DNA of 64,000 nucleotides. Source: Actinomycetospora sp. NBRC 106378 (GTDB taxonomy: Bacteria > Actinomycetota > Actinomycetes > Mycobacteriales > Pseudonocardiaceae). Of the stretch, positions 22,901-31,539 are shown piece after piece; the stretch's first letter is position 1; every line of letters begins with the position of its first letter. Under the pieces are notes generated by a model. That model made no database searches. It was not told the origin of the DNA and saw only the letters and a list, made by a program, of their open reading frames with translations. Position numbers and translations under genes: made by a program. Location: NCBI RefSeq assembly GCF_030269685.1, contig NZ_BSTT01000002.1, positions 248,001 through 312,000 on the forward strand, in the 5' to 3' direction.

Positions 22901-24386
22901 CCGACACCGGCGGGCTCCAGAAGTAGCCCTGCGCGTAGCGACAGCCGAGCTGCCGGAGGGCGTCGGCCTCACCCGCCGTCTGGACCCCCTCGGCGATGGG
23001 CACGAGGTCGAAGGCGTGGGCCATCACGAGGATCGCCGCCGTGATGCGCATCTGCTGCTCGTCGACGTCGAGGTCGCTGACCAGCGAGCGGTCGATCTTG
23101 ACCTCGTCGACGAAGGCCCGGCGCGCGTAGCCCAGGGACGAGCTGCCGGTGCCGAAGTCGTCGATCGCGACCCCCACCCCGGCCGCCCGCAGCTCCTCGA
23201 GCGCCTCGCGGGTGAGGGCGTCCTCGCCGAGCAGGCGGTGCTCGGTGATCTCGACGGTGACGTCGCGCGGCGCCAGCCCGTGCCGTCGGGTGCAGTCGAC
23301 GATGTCCTCGACGAACCGTGGAGCCCGCAGCTCGACCGGGGAGACGTTGACGTGGACGGTGAACGGGACGTCCCCGAGCACGCTCGAGCGCCACCGGGCG
23401 ACCTGGGCGGCCGCGGTCTCGAGCACCCACAGGTCGAGCGCCGTGATCAGCCCGGTGTCCTCGGCGACCGACAGGAACATGTCCGGCGTGAGGAACCCGC
23501 GCTCGGGGTGGCGCCAGCGGGCGAGGGCCTCGACGGCGACGACGCGGTCGGTCTCCAGGTCCATGATCGGCTGGTAGAGCACGACGAGCTCGCCGGTGAT
23601 CAGCGCGGTGCGCAGCTCGTCCGCGAGCCGGGTCCGGGCCTGCGCCTCGCGACGCATCGCCGGCGCGAACACGCTCACCCCGCCCCGGGACCGGGCCTTC
23701 GCGCGGTACATCGCGGTGTCGGCGTCCCGCAGGAAGTCGTCGGTCGAGCCGCCCTGCCGGGTGCCCAGCCGGACCCCGACGCTGGCGCTCACCCAGCACG
23801 TCCGCCCCTGCACGACGACGGGTGCCGCGAGGACCGCGCGGATGCGCTCGGCGATGTCGAGGGCCTGCGCGGCGCCGGCGTCGTGGACGAGGATCGCGAA
23901 CTCGTCGCCGCCGAGCCGCGCGACGGTGTCGGTCTCGCGCACGACGCCGCGCAGTCGCTCGGCCACGGCGACGAGCAGCGCGTCGCCGACCGCGTGGCCG
24001 AAGCTGTCGTTCACGGCCTTGAAGCCGTCCAGGTCGAGCACGAGCACTGCGGGCACGACCCCGGAGGCCTCGGCGTCGCGCAGCCGCTGGGCGAGCAGGG
24101 TGCGGTTGGCCAGCCCGGTCAGCGGGTCGGAGAGGGCGAGCAGCTCCAGCGCGGCGTGCGCGTCGGCGAGCTCGCGGGTGCGTTCGCTGACCCGGCCCTC
24201 GAGGTCGTGGGTCAGCCCCTGGAGCTCCTCGGCGAGCATGTTGAGGCCGACGACGATGGCGTCGATCTCGTCGGACTCGTGCGAGGGGTGCAGGCGCGCG
24301 TCGAGCCGGCCCGCGGCGAGTTCCACCACGAACCCCGCCAGCTCGTCGAGCCGACGGGCACGATCCTCACCCGTGTGCGCGGTCAT
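22860..24386 (-). CDS. Bifunctional GGDEF-EAL cyclic-di-GMP protein
   Basis: 508 aa, cytosolic (no membrane segment). N terminus about 1-80: HAMP-like/coiled-coil helices (LNMLAEELQGLTHDLEGRVS). GGDEF domain about 85-245 with intact active site LGGDEFAIL and the SDPLTGLANR start motif. EAL domain about 260-508 with intact VEALARWRHPERGF, NVSPVEL, VEITEH, IDDFGTGSSSLGY, VKIDRSLV and IAEGVQT. Both synthase and phosphodiesterase sites look functional. It could influence the exopolysaccharide locus in this window, since cyclic-di-GMP commonly controls such loci (inference only). Confidence 0.9.
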   Translation of the reverse strand: MTAHTGEDRARRLDELAGFVVELAAGRLDARLHPSHESDEIDAIVVGLNMLAEELQGLTHDLEGRVSERTRELADAHAALELLALSDPLTGLANRTLLAQRLRDAEASGVVPAVLVLDLDGFKAVNDSFGHAVGDALLVAVAERLRGVVRETDTVARLGGDEFAILVHDAGAAQALDIAERIRAVLAAPVVVQGRTCWVSASVGVRLGTRQGGSTDDFLRDADTAMYRAKARSRGGVSVFAPAMRREAQARTRLADELRTALITGELVVLYQPIMDLETDRVVAVEALARWRHPERGFLTPDMFLSVAEDTGLITALDLWVLETAAAQVARWRSSVLGDVPFTVHVNVSPVELRAPRFVEDIVDCTRRHGLAPRDVTVEITEHRLLGEDALTREALEELRAAGVGVAIDDFGTGSSSLGYARRAFVDEVKIDRSLVSDLDVDEQQMRITAAILVMAHAFDLVPIAEGVQTAGEADALRQLGCRYAQGYFWSPPVSATDLELRLRRQRA

Positions 24387-24466
24387 CGCGGCGCCGTCTG
24401 CTCGACACGCAATCGAGCTTACGGCAGCGCTACGACGAACGGAGCAACAGCGATAACTCTTTCGGT

Positions 24467-24754
24467 CTACTCGCGATTGCGCCGCGCTTCGGCGCCGGTC
24501 TCCTCCGCGTACCCGGGGTCGTCGCCGGCGACCCGCCCGACGAACTCGTCGGTGTCCCCGGTCCCGGTCGTCGACATCTCGTCGCCGTGGGTCTCGTCGT
24601 CGGGGTGTTCGCCGCCGGTGGCCCGGCTGCTCGCCACCCGCGGGTCCTGCGGCACGTCCTGTTCCGACGGCTCGCCGGCCGCGGGCGGCCCGAGTGCGCC
24701 GTCCTCGCCCTTGATCGCATCGGCGGCTTTCGAGAGCGCGTCCTTGAGTCCCAT
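24467..24754 (-). CDS. Small acidic hydrophilic protein, 95 aa
   Basis: ATG 24754. Begins MGLKDALSKAADAIKGEDGA and continues as an acidic, Gly/Pro/Thr-rich, probably disordered chain (EDPRVASSRATGGEHPDDET-like composition) with no cysteines or hydrophobic core. GGAGG lies 12-13 bp upstream. Its start is preceded by the 46-bp palindrome that ends the exporter gene. Function unknown. Confidence 0.55.
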   Translation of the reverse strand: MGLKDALSKAADAIKGEDGALGPPAAGEPSEQDVPQDPRVASSRATGGEHPDDETHGDEMSTTGTGDTDEFVGRVAGDDPGYAEETGAEARRNRE

Positions 24755-24772
24755 GCTCCGGGGTGCCTCCGG

Positions 24773-24818
24773 CAGGTGAGCACTAATCCGTGTCAGGACA
24801 CGGAAAAGTGCTCACCTG
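24773..24818. terminator. 46-bp nested palindrome between exporter and small gene
   Basis: Outer arms CAGGTGAGCACT/AGTGCTCACCTG (12 bp, perfect) enclose inner arms TCCGTGTC/GACACGGA (8 bp, perfect), with 2-nt mismatched bulges between and a 2-nt apex. Lies just after the exporter stop on the minus strand, so it should terminate that transcript. Its perfection also allows an operator or a small mobile relic. Confidence 0.55.
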
Positions 24819-24826
24819 CGGAGCAC

Positions 24827-26479
24827 CTAGTGGGCCATCGCCGGTCCGTCGGAGGGCGTCGGCTTCCCGTGTCGCAGCATCAGGGCGAGCGGGACGCCGA
24901 GCGCCGTCAGGATCGCGGTGACGTAGAGCAGGTCGTTCATGGCCGTGACGAACGAGAGGCTCTGCAGCCGGGAGTACATCTGGTACTCCATCATCATCCC
25001 GCTGGACCCGTCCGGCATCGAGGCCGTCCCGGTGCGGTCGGCGGACGCCTGGGCCTGCTGGATCGTCATCATCGCGGTCATGGCGGCCAGGCCGATCGCC
25101 GACGAGGCCCGCTGGACCAGCGTGTTCACGGCACTGCCGTTCTCCGAAAGGAACGACGGCAGGGAACCGAGCCCGCCCGTCATGATCGGCATCATCGCGA
25201 GGCCGATGCCCGCGGCGCGGGCGGCGAGCAACATCTCGAGGTGGCCGTGGGAGACGTCGATCGTCATCCCGGCGAGCTCCCACGTCGTCCAGGAGACGAT
25301 CGCGAGGCCGAGCGCCGCGGGGATCCGCGCCCCGATCTTGTCGTAGATGAACCCGGCCGCGGGCATCACGAACGCCATCACGAGCGCCTGGGGCAGCAGG
25401 AGCAGACCGGTCTCGAACGCCCCCAGTCCCTGGTACTGCTGCAGGAACACCGGGATGTAGAAGAGCACGCCGAACAGGCCCATCGAGATGATCGCGATGA
25501 GCAGCAGCGAATTCGTGAACGGCCAGTGGGCGAACACCCGCAGGTCCAGCAGCGGCTCGTCGACCTCGAGCTCGATCACCACGAACAGCGCCAGCGCGAG
25601 GACGCCGACCGTCAGCAGGATCAGGGTCGGGTAGGACGTCCAGCCCCAGGTCGGCCCCTCGTGCAGAGCCAGCAGCATCGAGAAGAGCCCGACGGCGACG
25701 GCGAGGAACCCGGGGACGTCGAGCTTCTTGCCCGCCGTGCGGGAGAACGTGGGCAGGAAGAAGATCGCCGCGAGGACCCCGACCACGCCGATCGGCACGT
25801 TGATGAAGAAGATCAGCCGCCAGTTGACGTACTCGACGAGGTAGCCGCCGAGGGTCGGGCCGATCGCCGGCGCGAAGATGATGCCGAGGCCGTAGATGCC
25901 CATGGCCGCGCCGAGCTTGTCCTTCGGCACGATCTTGTACAGCGCCGCCAGGGCCACCACCGGGATCACGCCACCCGGGATGGCCTGCAGGATGCGGAAG
26001 GCGACGATCGAGTTGATGTCCCACGCGAACCCGCAGAGCGTCGAGAAGATCGCGAAGAACACCATCGCGATCGTGTAGACCCGCCCGAGTCCGTAGCGGA
26101 TGCCCAACCAGGCGCTCGCCGGGACCACCACGCCCTCGCAGAGCGAGTACGCCGTCGACACCCACTGCATCTGGTCGGTGGTGGCGCCGAAGTCGTTCTG
26201 CATCGTCGTGATCGCGACGTTGACGATGCTGATGTCGAGGACCGACATGAACATGCCGGCGACCAGCACGAGCAGCGGGACGATCCAGGTGTTCCCGCCG
26301 GGCTTCCCCGCCGCCCGCCCCGTTCCCGACGACGGGTCGGGTCGGCTCGGGGTCGTCGGCTCCGGAGCTGACGCCGGACGGGCGGGGGGTGCTGCGGGCG
26401 CTGCGGTCGCCGTCGCGGCGGGCCGCGGCGCGTCCTCGACGAGCCCGGTCCGGGCGTCGAGGTCGGTGTCGGTCGACAT
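24827..26479 (-). CDS. DHA2 family (EmrB/QacA) multidrug MFS transporter
   Basis: 550 aa. After an N-terminal Pro/Ala/Thr-rich cytosolic tail (about 60 aa) there are about 14 hydrophobic helices. First-half motifs: VLDISIVNVAITTMQNDFG (motif D1), QWVSTAYSLCEGVVVPASAW, then motif C-like region ALYKIVPKDKLGAAMGIYGLG with APAIGPTLGGYLVEYVNWR and the INVPIG segment diagnostic of DHA2 drug exporters. AGGAGGCGGC precedes ATG 26479. Proton-driven efflux of drugs or an endogenous metabolite. One ACCCGNCGTCGGGA copy lies inside its 5' region. Confidence 0.88.
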   Translation of the reverse strand: MSTDTDLDARTGLVEDAPRPAATATAAPAAPPARPASAPEPTTPSRPDPSSGTGRAAGKPGGNTWIVPLLVLVAGMFMSVLDISIVNVAITTMQNDFGATTDQMQWVSTAYSLCEGVVVPASAWLGIRYGLGRVYTIAMVFFAIFSTLCGFAWDINSIVAFRILQAIPGGVIPVVALAALYKIVPKDKLGAAMGIYGLGIIFAPAIGPTLGGYLVEYVNWRLIFFINVPIGVVGVLAAIFFLPTFSRTAGKKLDVPGFLAVAVGLFSMLLALHEGPTWGWTSYPTLILLTVGVLALALFVVIELEVDEPLLDLRVFAHWPFTNSLLLIAIISMGLFGVLFYIPVFLQQYQGLGAFETGLLLLPQALVMAFVMPAAGFIYDKIGARIPAALGLAIVSWTTWELAGMTIDVSHGHLEMLLAARAAGIGLAMMPIMTGGLGSLPSFLSENGSAVNTLVQRASSAIGLAAMTAMMTIQQAQASADRTGTASMPDGSSGMMMEYQMYSRLQSLSFVTAMNDLLYVTAILTALGVPLALMLRHGKPTPSDGPAMAH

Positions 26480-26582
26480 GCCGCCTCCTGCGTCAGCGAT
26501 CTCGTTCGGGGGCCACCCTTCGTGGTACCCGCTCCATCGCGAATGTGGCAGTGAGTGTCAGCAACTATCGACGAGAGCTACA

Positions 26583-27416
26583 TCACCGGATGCGGCCGAA
26601 CGAGTAGTCCCCGAACAGGTTGCCCAGCTTCACGGTCTGCCCGGTCTCGGGGGCGGTCCACATCTTGCCGCCGCCCGCGTAGATCGCGACGTGGTAGATG
26701 TCGCCGGGCGAGCCCATGAACACCAGGTCGCCGGGCTGGGCCTGGCTCTGGGAGATGTGCTGCGCGGCGTCGTACTGCTGCTGCGCGGTCCGCGGCAGGC
26801 TGATGCCCATCTTCCCGAACACGTACTTCGTCAGCCCGGAGCAGTCGAAGCCGCTCGGGGTGGTGCCGCCCCACTCGTAGGGGACGCCCTTGAACGCGGC
26901 GGCCTGCGACACGATGCGCTGGCCCAGCGAGCCCAGGCTCGCGGGCGCGGCCGCGGCGCTCTTCTTCGCCGCGGCGGCCTGCTTCTTCGCGGCCGCCTGC
27001 TGCTCGGCCTGCTGCTCGGCCTTGGCGGCGGCGGCCTTCTGGGCCGGGGACACCGTCTTCACGGCGGGCGCGGCGGCCGCGGGGGCGGCGGCCAGCGACA
27101 CCGGTGTCACGGTGGCCTCGCGCGGGGCGGGCACGGCGGCGGCGTCGGAGGAGGAGACGGAGAGCAGGTTGGTACCGGTGCTCGCCACGTCGGCGTCGCC
27201 CAGCGACGGGAAGGTGCCCGTGGAGCCGGCGACGGCGGCCGCGCTCGCCGTGACGAGGGCGGCGGCGATGCCGGCGCGGGTGAGCGAACCCGTGGTGAGG
27301 GGACCGGACGCGGTGCGGGGCCCGCCGTGTCGGCGGCGCGCGGGGGCCGGGTCGAGCCCGATGGCGCCGAAGGGGGCGGTGAACGGGGCACCGGCGACGG
27401 CGGCGTGTCGTGCCAT
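26583..27416 (-). CDS. NlpC/P60 peptidoglycan endopeptidase (exported)
   Basis: 277 aa from ATG 27416, with AGGAG 8 bp upstream; the longer frame to 27521 lacks coding character. A membrane/export segment about residues 45-65 (LTRAGIAAALVTASAAAVAG) follows a long n-region. Next come a Thr/Ala region and an Ala/Lys/Gln coiled coil (KAAAAKAEQQAEQQAAAKKQ). The C-terminal NlpC/P60 domain has WGGTTPSGFDCSGLTKYVFG (catalytic Cys) and GDIYHVAIYAGGG (catalytic His). Cleaves D-Glu-mDAP or similar peptide links during wall remodelling, as Rip proteins do. No c-di-AMP riboswitch was recognisable upstream. Confidence 0.87.
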   Translation of the reverse strand: MARHAAVAGAPFTAPFGAIGLDPAPARRRHGGPRTASGPLTTGSLTRAGIAAALVTASAAAVAGSTGTFPSLGDADVASTGTNLLSVSSSDAAAVPAPREATVTPVSLAAAPAAAAPAVKTVSPAQKAAAAKAEQQAEQQAAAKKQAAAAKKSAAAAPASLGSLGQRIVSQAAAFKGVPYEWGGTTPSGFDCSGLTKYVFGKMGISLPRTAQQQYDAAQHISQSQAQPGDLVFMGSPGDIYHVAIYAGGGKMWTAPETGQTVKLGNLFGDYSFGRIR

Positions 27417-27911
27417 GGGGAGATCTCCTGGCCGGAGACGGTGGCTCGGGGTTCCACCGCTCCCGTCCTGCGGCCGCTCGGGAGGACTCCGGATCGCTGG
27501 GGATCGGTCCGGGGTCCGCACGCGGTCGTCCCTCGTCCTCCACCCGGGGAGCGGGCCACCGGGACGGGACGGTGACCCGGGCGGAGAGCGCGGTGGCCCG
27601 TCGGGTGACGAGCCGCCGTGACCGTACCGAGACCTTTCCGTGATCTACAGACCCCGTGCCTTCCGGCGCAGCGGACCGCTCGACGTCCGGTGGTCGCGCG
27701 AGGCGACCGTCCGGCGCGGAGGTGTCGACACCCGTCGTCGGGACGGGACGGCGATACCGCCGGGTGGAGCAGGAGGTCGGCGAACGGCGGCACCGCTTCC
27801 GGGGTCCGACGTCCCGCTCGGGACTTTCGTCCGGTTCCGTCGTCCGCGCCCGCTGGTCGGGCGGTGGCGCCGAGCGGTGAGGTGTACAGTTCGAGATGAA
27901 CAGGTTGGACT
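27417..27911. other. Divergent intergenic region, NlpC/P60 and MarR operons
   Basis: 495 bp without a convincing gene. It contains one ACCCGTCGTCGGGA motif (27,730-27,743) and the dyad next to the MarR gene. Overlapping open frames in this GC-rich stretch have no ribosome sites. Confidence 0.5.
27889..27901. promoter_or_regulatory. Candidate MarR operator
   Basis: GTTCGAGATGAAC: arms GTTC/GAAC around 5 bp, 35-47 bp upstream of GTG 27936 and beside ACAG/ACTGT flanks. Position suits autorepression of the marR-exporter operon. Confidence 0.4.
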
Positions 27912-27935
27912 GTGTTTCTCCGATCGGGGGCGGGT

Positions 27936-28361
27936 GTGGACGGATCGGCGGTGGACACGGCCCGGGCCGTGCGGGTGACGCTCGGCCGGCTGCGTCGGCG
28001 GCTGCGCGAGAACTACGACCGGGCGGAGCTGACGGCGTCGCAGCTCGGCGTGCTCACGCGGCTGGACCGCGAGGGCCCGGCCACCGTGAGCGACCTGGCC
28101 GCGGCCGAGGGGGTGCGGCCGCAGTCGATGGCGATGGCGGTCGGGGCCGTGATCGAGCGGGGCTTCGTACGCCGCGATCCCGATCCCGACGACGGGCGTC
28201 GTCAGGTGGCGTCGTTGACCCCGGCCGGGCGCGAGCTGTTGGCCACCTCGCGGGCGGCGGGCCAGGGATGGTTGGCGGGCGTGCTCGCCGAGCGGCTGAC
28301 CGGAGAGGAGCGGGCGCGGGTCGTCGAGGCGATGGAGCTGCTCGAGAAGGTGATCGGATGA
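27936..28361 (+). CDS. MarR family transcriptional regulator
   Basis: 141 aa from GTG 27936, the start next to a GGGGGCGGG stretch; GTG 27912 would add eight residues and move closer to the dyad. Winged helix: LTASQLGVLTRLDREGPATV, SDLAAAEGVRPQSMAMAVGA, IERGFVRRDPDPDDGRRQVA (wing), then LTPAGRELL and a C-terminal dimer helix. Overlaps the exporter gene by 4 bp (ATGA), so it probably represses its own operon and is relieved by a substrate of the pump. Confidence 0.88.
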   Translation: MDGSAVDTARAVRVTLGRLRRRLRENYDRAELTASQLGVLTRLDREGPATVSDLAAAEGVRPQSMAMAVGAVIERGFVRRDPDPDDGRRQVASLTPAGRELLATSRAAGQGWLAGVLAERLTGEERARVVEAMELLEKVIG

Positions 28362-29725
28362 CCGCGACCCGGACCGACACGTTCGACCGTCGCCTGCTCG
28401 CGCCGATGGTGCTCGGGTCGATCCTCAACCCGGTCAACTCCACGCTGATCGCGGTGGCGCTCGTGCCGATCGGGATCGCGCTGGGGGCGTCGGCCTCGCA
28501 GACGGCGTGGCTGGTGTCCGGGCTGTACCTGGCGACGGCCGTCGGGCAGCCCGTGACCGGGCGGCTCGTCGACCTCTACGGTCCCCGACCGCTCTACCTC
28601 GTGGGGACCGCGCTCGTCGGGCTCGGCGGCCTGCTCGGGCTGCTCGCGCCCGACATCGGGACGCTCGTTGCGGCTCGCGTCGTGATCGGGCTCGGCACCT
28701 GCGCGGGCTATCCGGCGGCGATGGCCCTCGTGCGTCGCGAGGCGGAGCGGACGGGGCAGGACAGCCCGGAGACGGTGCTCACCGTGCTCTCGGTGGCGAC
28801 GCAGACGATCGCGGTGGTCGGGCCGACGCTGGGCGGCCTGCTGATCGGGCTCGGCGGGTGGCGGTCCACGTTCGCGGTCAACCTGCCGCTCGCCGTGCTC
28901 GCCCTGGCGGTGGGTTGGTGGCGGCTGCCGCGCGGCGCGGGGGAGCGGTCCACGCAGGAGCGGGTGGTCTCGCTGGTCGACCCGGCGGGCATCGCCCTGT
29001 TCACCGTCACGCTGGTGTCGCTGCTGCTCGTGCTGGAACGCCCGGCGCTGTGGCCGCTCGCGGGTGTCACGGTCGTCGCCGCCGGGGCGCTCGGGTGGTG
29101 GGAACGGCGTGCCGCCCACCCGTTCCTCGACGTCCGGGTGCTCGCGGGCAACGGCCCGCTGCTGCTGACCTTCCTGCGTGCCCTGCTCGGCGCCACCGTC
29201 TCCTACGCGATCCTCTACGGGTACACGCAGTGGCTCGAGCAGGGCCGCGGGCTGTCGGCCTCCGGCGCCGGTCTCGCGCTGCTGCCGATCTTCCTGGGCG
29301 GCATCGGGGTCGCGGCGCTCACCGGTCGGCGCCGGGAGATCCGCGGGAAGCTGCTGGTGGGGTCGGCGGCGCAGATCCTCGTCGCGGTCCTGCTGCTGTT
29401 CCTCGGCTCGACGAGCCCGATCTGGCTCATCGTCGTCGTCGCCCTCGTCGCGGGGGTGCCGCAGGGCCTGAACAACCTCGCGATCCAGAACGCCGTCTAC
29501 CGCCAGGCCGACCCGGAGCGCACCGCCTCCTCCGCCGGCCTCATGCGGACCTTCTTCTACCTCGGTGCCATTGCAGCCGGCACCACCGGCGGGTTCGCCT
29601 TCTCCGCCGACGGGGCCACGACGGCCGGGCTCCACGTCCTCGCGGTCGTGATGCTCGTGGCGTCCGGCCTCTTCCTGCTCGTCACGATCCTCGACCGCTC
29701 CCTCGCCCGGCTGGAGGCCGCATGA
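28358..29725 (+). CDS. MFS transporter (DHA2-like)
   Basis: 455 aa with 12-14 hydrophobic segments. Landmarks: LGSILNPVNSTLIAVALVPI, AWLVSGLYLATAVGQPVTGRLVDLYGPRPLYLVGTAL (motif A with GRLVDLYGPR), VVGPTLGGLLIGLGGWRSTF (motif C-type GPxLGG). Second gene of a marR-mfs-hydrolase-GNAT run with stop/start overlaps (28,358-28,361; 29,722-29,725; 30,300-30,303), hence one operon. Exports an unknown small molecule, probably the compound sensed by the MarR protein. Confidence 0.87.
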   Translation: MTATRTDTFDRRLLAPMVLGSILNPVNSTLIAVALVPIGIALGASASQTAWLVSGLYLATAVGQPVTGRLVDLYGPRPLYLVGTALVGLGGLLGLLAPDIGTLVAARVVIGLGTCAGYPAAMALVRREAERTGQDSPETVLTVLSVATQTIAVVGPTLGGLLIGLGGWRSTFAVNLPLAVLALAVGWWRLPRGAGERSTQERVVSLVDPAGIALFTVTLVSLLLVLERPALWPLAGVTVVAAGALGWWERRAAHPFLDVRVLAGNGPLLLTFLRALLGATVSYAILYGYTQWLEQGRGLSASGAGLALLPIFLGGIGVAALTGRRREIRGKLLVGSAAQILVAVLLLFLGSTSPIWLIVVVALVAGVPQGLNNLAIQNAVYRQADPERTASSAGLMRTFFYLGAIAAGTTGGFAFSADGATTAGLHVLAVVMLVASGLFLLVTILDRSLARLEAA

Positions 29726-30303
29726 CCCTGACCACCGTCGACCCCGTCGCCGCGCTCGTGGTGATCGACCTGCAGGAGGGCCTGCGGGCGGCACCGACCG
29801 TGCCGTCCCCGCCCGACGACATCGTGGCGCGGACCGCCGCGCTCGCCCGCGCGTTCCGCGACCGCGGCTCGCCCGTGCTGCTCGTGCGGGTGACCGTCGA
29901 CGGCGCCGGCTTCAGCCCCGGCCGCACCGACGCGGGACACCGCGGCACCGGGACCCGGCCCGAGGGCTGGGACGAGGTCGTCGCCGAGCTCGCCGACCTC
30001 GGCGACGCCGTGATCACGAAGCGGAACCCGGGCGCCTTCGTCGGTACCGACCTCGACGTCCAGCTCCGCCGGCGCGGCGTGACCCAGGTCGTGCTCACCG
30101 GCATCTCCACCTCGATGGGCGTGGAGAGCACCGCCCGCGCCGCGTTCGACCTGGGCTACCACGTCGTGCTCGTCACCGACGCCGTGGGCGACCTGGACGA
30201 GGCGTCGCACCGGCACGTGGTCGAGCGCGTGTTCCCGCGGATCGGCGAGACCACGACGACCGACGAGGCGCTCGCGATGCTGGGTCTACCGTCGGGCCGA
30301 TGA
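29722..30303 (+). CDS. Isochorismatase-like hydrolase lacking the catalytic Cys
   Basis: 193 aa. Rossmann-like cysteine-hydrolase fold: LVVIDLQEGLRAAP (catalytic Asp), VITKRNPGAF (catalytic Lys), and LTGISTSMGVESTARAAFDL, where the usual nucleophilic Cys (T-x-x-C-V) is replaced by Gly. Loss of Cys occurs in true isochorismatase/PhzD-type vinyl-ether hydrolases and in uncharacterised groups with the same TS-x-GVESTA signature. An amidase activity is therefore unlikely. Embedded in the MarR-controlled operon, it could act on the exported compound (inference). Confidence 0.82.
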   Translation: MTLTTVDPVAALVVIDLQEGLRAAPTVPSPPDDIVARTAALARAFRDRGSPVLLVRVTVDGAGFSPGRTDAGHRGTGTRPEGWDEVVAELADLGDAVITKRNPGAFVGTDLDVQLRRRGVTQVVLTGISTSMGVESTARAAFDLGYHVVLVTDAVGDLDEASHRHVVERVFPRIGETTTTDEALAMLGLPSGR

Positions 30304-30752
30304 GCGAGACCAGCACCGTCGCGATCGAGATCGTCGAGCGCATCGACGACGACCTGCTCGACGCGATCCGGCACCTCCTGCCCCAGCTCTCGCGGTCGGC
30401 GACCTTCGACGAGCAGACGATCGCGTGGGTGGTGCAGCACGAGGCGTGCACGCTGTTCACCGCCGCCGTCGACGACGTGGTGGTGGGCGCGCTGACGCTG
30501 GTCATGTACCCGCTGCCGACCGGTCTGCGGGCCCACGTCGACGACGTGGTGGTCGACGACGTGGCACGCGGCCGCGGCGTCGGCGAGGCGCTGGTCCGCG
30601 CGGCGCTCGACCGCGCGGTGGAGGTCGGCGCCCGCACCGTCGACCTGACCTCGCGGCCCTCGCGGGAGGCGGCGATCCGGCTCTACGAGCGGTGCGGCTT
30701 CGTCCGCCGTGACTCCACCCTCTTCCGGTGGACACCGCCCGAGGCGGGGTAA
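30300..30752 (+). CDS. GNAT family N-acetyltransferase
   Basis: 150 aa. Acetyl-CoA-binding motif A: HVDDVVVDDVARGRGVGEAL (R-G-R-G-V-G), preceded by the beta-4 strand and followed by motif B REAAIRLYERCGF. Acceptor unknown; could inactivate or modify a small molecule handled by the same operon. Overlaps the preceding gene by 4 bp. Confidence 0.85.
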   Translation: MSETSTVAIEIVERIDDDLLDAIRHLLPQLSRSATFDEQTIAWVVQHEACTLFTAAVDDVVVGALTLVMYPLPTGLRAHVDDVVVDDVARGRGVGEALVRAALDRAVEVGARTVDLTSRPSREAAIRLYERCGFVRRDSTLFRWTPPEAG

Positions 30753-30761
30753 CCCGACGTC

Positions 30762-31379
30762 GTGACCGATCTCCCCGCGGCGGACGCGAAGAACTGGGGC
30801 GGGCGACTGCCCCGCAACGAGTCGCTCGACCTCGACGACGACCAGCAGGCCGCCGCCGAGCGGATCCACCAGCGCCAACAGCGCTGGGCCGAGAAGTCCG
30901 GCTTCGCCGCGACCGACGACCAGGGCGGCCTCATCGGACCGTTCAACTCCTTCGTGCTGCGGCCGGGCCAAAGCGCTGGGTTCAACCAGTGGGTCGCGAA
31001 CGACCAGCGGAACTCCTCGCTCCCGGCGCCGATCCGGGAGGTCGTGATCCTCACCGTCGGCGTCGCGTGGGACGCCGCGTACGAGATCTACGCGCACGTG
31101 GCCGTCGCCCGGTCGGTCGGGCTCTCCGAGACCGTGATCGAGGGCCTGCGCACCGGGTCGACCGAGGGCTTCACCGGCGAGGAGCTCGCCGCCCACCGGT
31201 TCACCGCCGAGCTCGTCCGCGAGCACCGGGTGGCCGACGCGACCTACGCCGCGGCCGAGGCCGCGTTCGGCCGCGACGGCGTCCTCGACATGGTGCACCT
31301 CGCGGGCATGTACCTGGCCACCTCGGCCCTGCTCAACGCCTTCGAGGTGCCGGCCCCGGAGATCCCGCCGGCGCCGTGA
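30762..31379 (+). CDS. Carboxymuconolactone decarboxylase-like protein
   Basis: 205 aa, GTG start. The helical core [42 protein letters not shown] matches the CMD/AhpD-like fold (REx2IL...E...H...A...GLS...I). The AhpD CxxC pair is absent, so it is a CMD-type lyase/isomerase relative, not a peroxidase partner. Follows the GNAT gene by 9 bp and may be the last full gene of the operon. Confidence 0.78.
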   Translation: MTDLPAADAKNWGGRLPRNESLDLDDDQQAAAERIHQRQQRWAEKSGFAATDDQGGLIGPFNSFVLRPGQSAGFNQWVANDQRNSSLPAPIREVVILTVGVAWDAAYEIYAHVAVARSVGLSETVIEGLRTGSTEGFTGEELAAHRFTAELVREHRVADATYAAAEAAFGRDGVLDMVHLAGMYLATSALLNAFEVPAPEIPPAP

Positions 31380-31498
31380 GCGACCTGTACGCGCCGCCGC
31401 GCCCGCTGCCGTCCATGGCCGACACGCACCCGGAGGCCTTCCGTCGGCTGACCGGCGAGCCCGACTTCCTGCTGCTCGGCGCCCGGCGTCTGGGTTAG
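31376..31498 (+). CDS. 40-aa ORF coupled to the CMD-like gene
   Basis: GTG 31376 overlaps the stop of the preceding gene (GTGA). Reads [40 protein letters not shown], then TAG. No domain known. The stop codon lies inside the dyad proposed as an iron box for mbtH. Coupled overlap is the only argument for translation. Confidence 0.4.
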   Translation: MSDLYAPPRPLPSMADTHPEAFRRLTGEPDFLLLGARRLG

Positions 31499-31510
31499 GG
31501 TGCCCTTACC
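31493..31510. promoter_or_regulatory. Candidate DtxR/IdeR-type iron box upstream of mbtH
   Basis: GGTTAGGGTGCCCTTACC is an 18-bp dyad in which 7 of 9 base pairs are complementary. Against the 19-bp IdeR consensus it keeps TTAGG and the A-CC of the right half at the correct spacing (11 identities by my count). It lies 30 bp before the mbtH start, at a promoter-overlapping position expected for iron repression. Confidence 0.5.
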
Positions 31511-31539
31511 ATTCGCGGTGCTCCAGGAGGTCGACCCGC

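Noticed and set aside
27417-27650. c-di-AMP (ydaO/yuaA) riboswitch upstream of the NlpC/P60 gene, a common location in actinobacteria
   Set aside because: I wrote out the minus strand and could not find the conserved core segments; the sequence is simply GC-rich with short inverted repeats.
27640-27978. Plus-strand frame of 112 aa before the MarR gene
   Set aside because: Arg/Gly-rich, no ribosome site, overlaps the MarR start and operator dyad.
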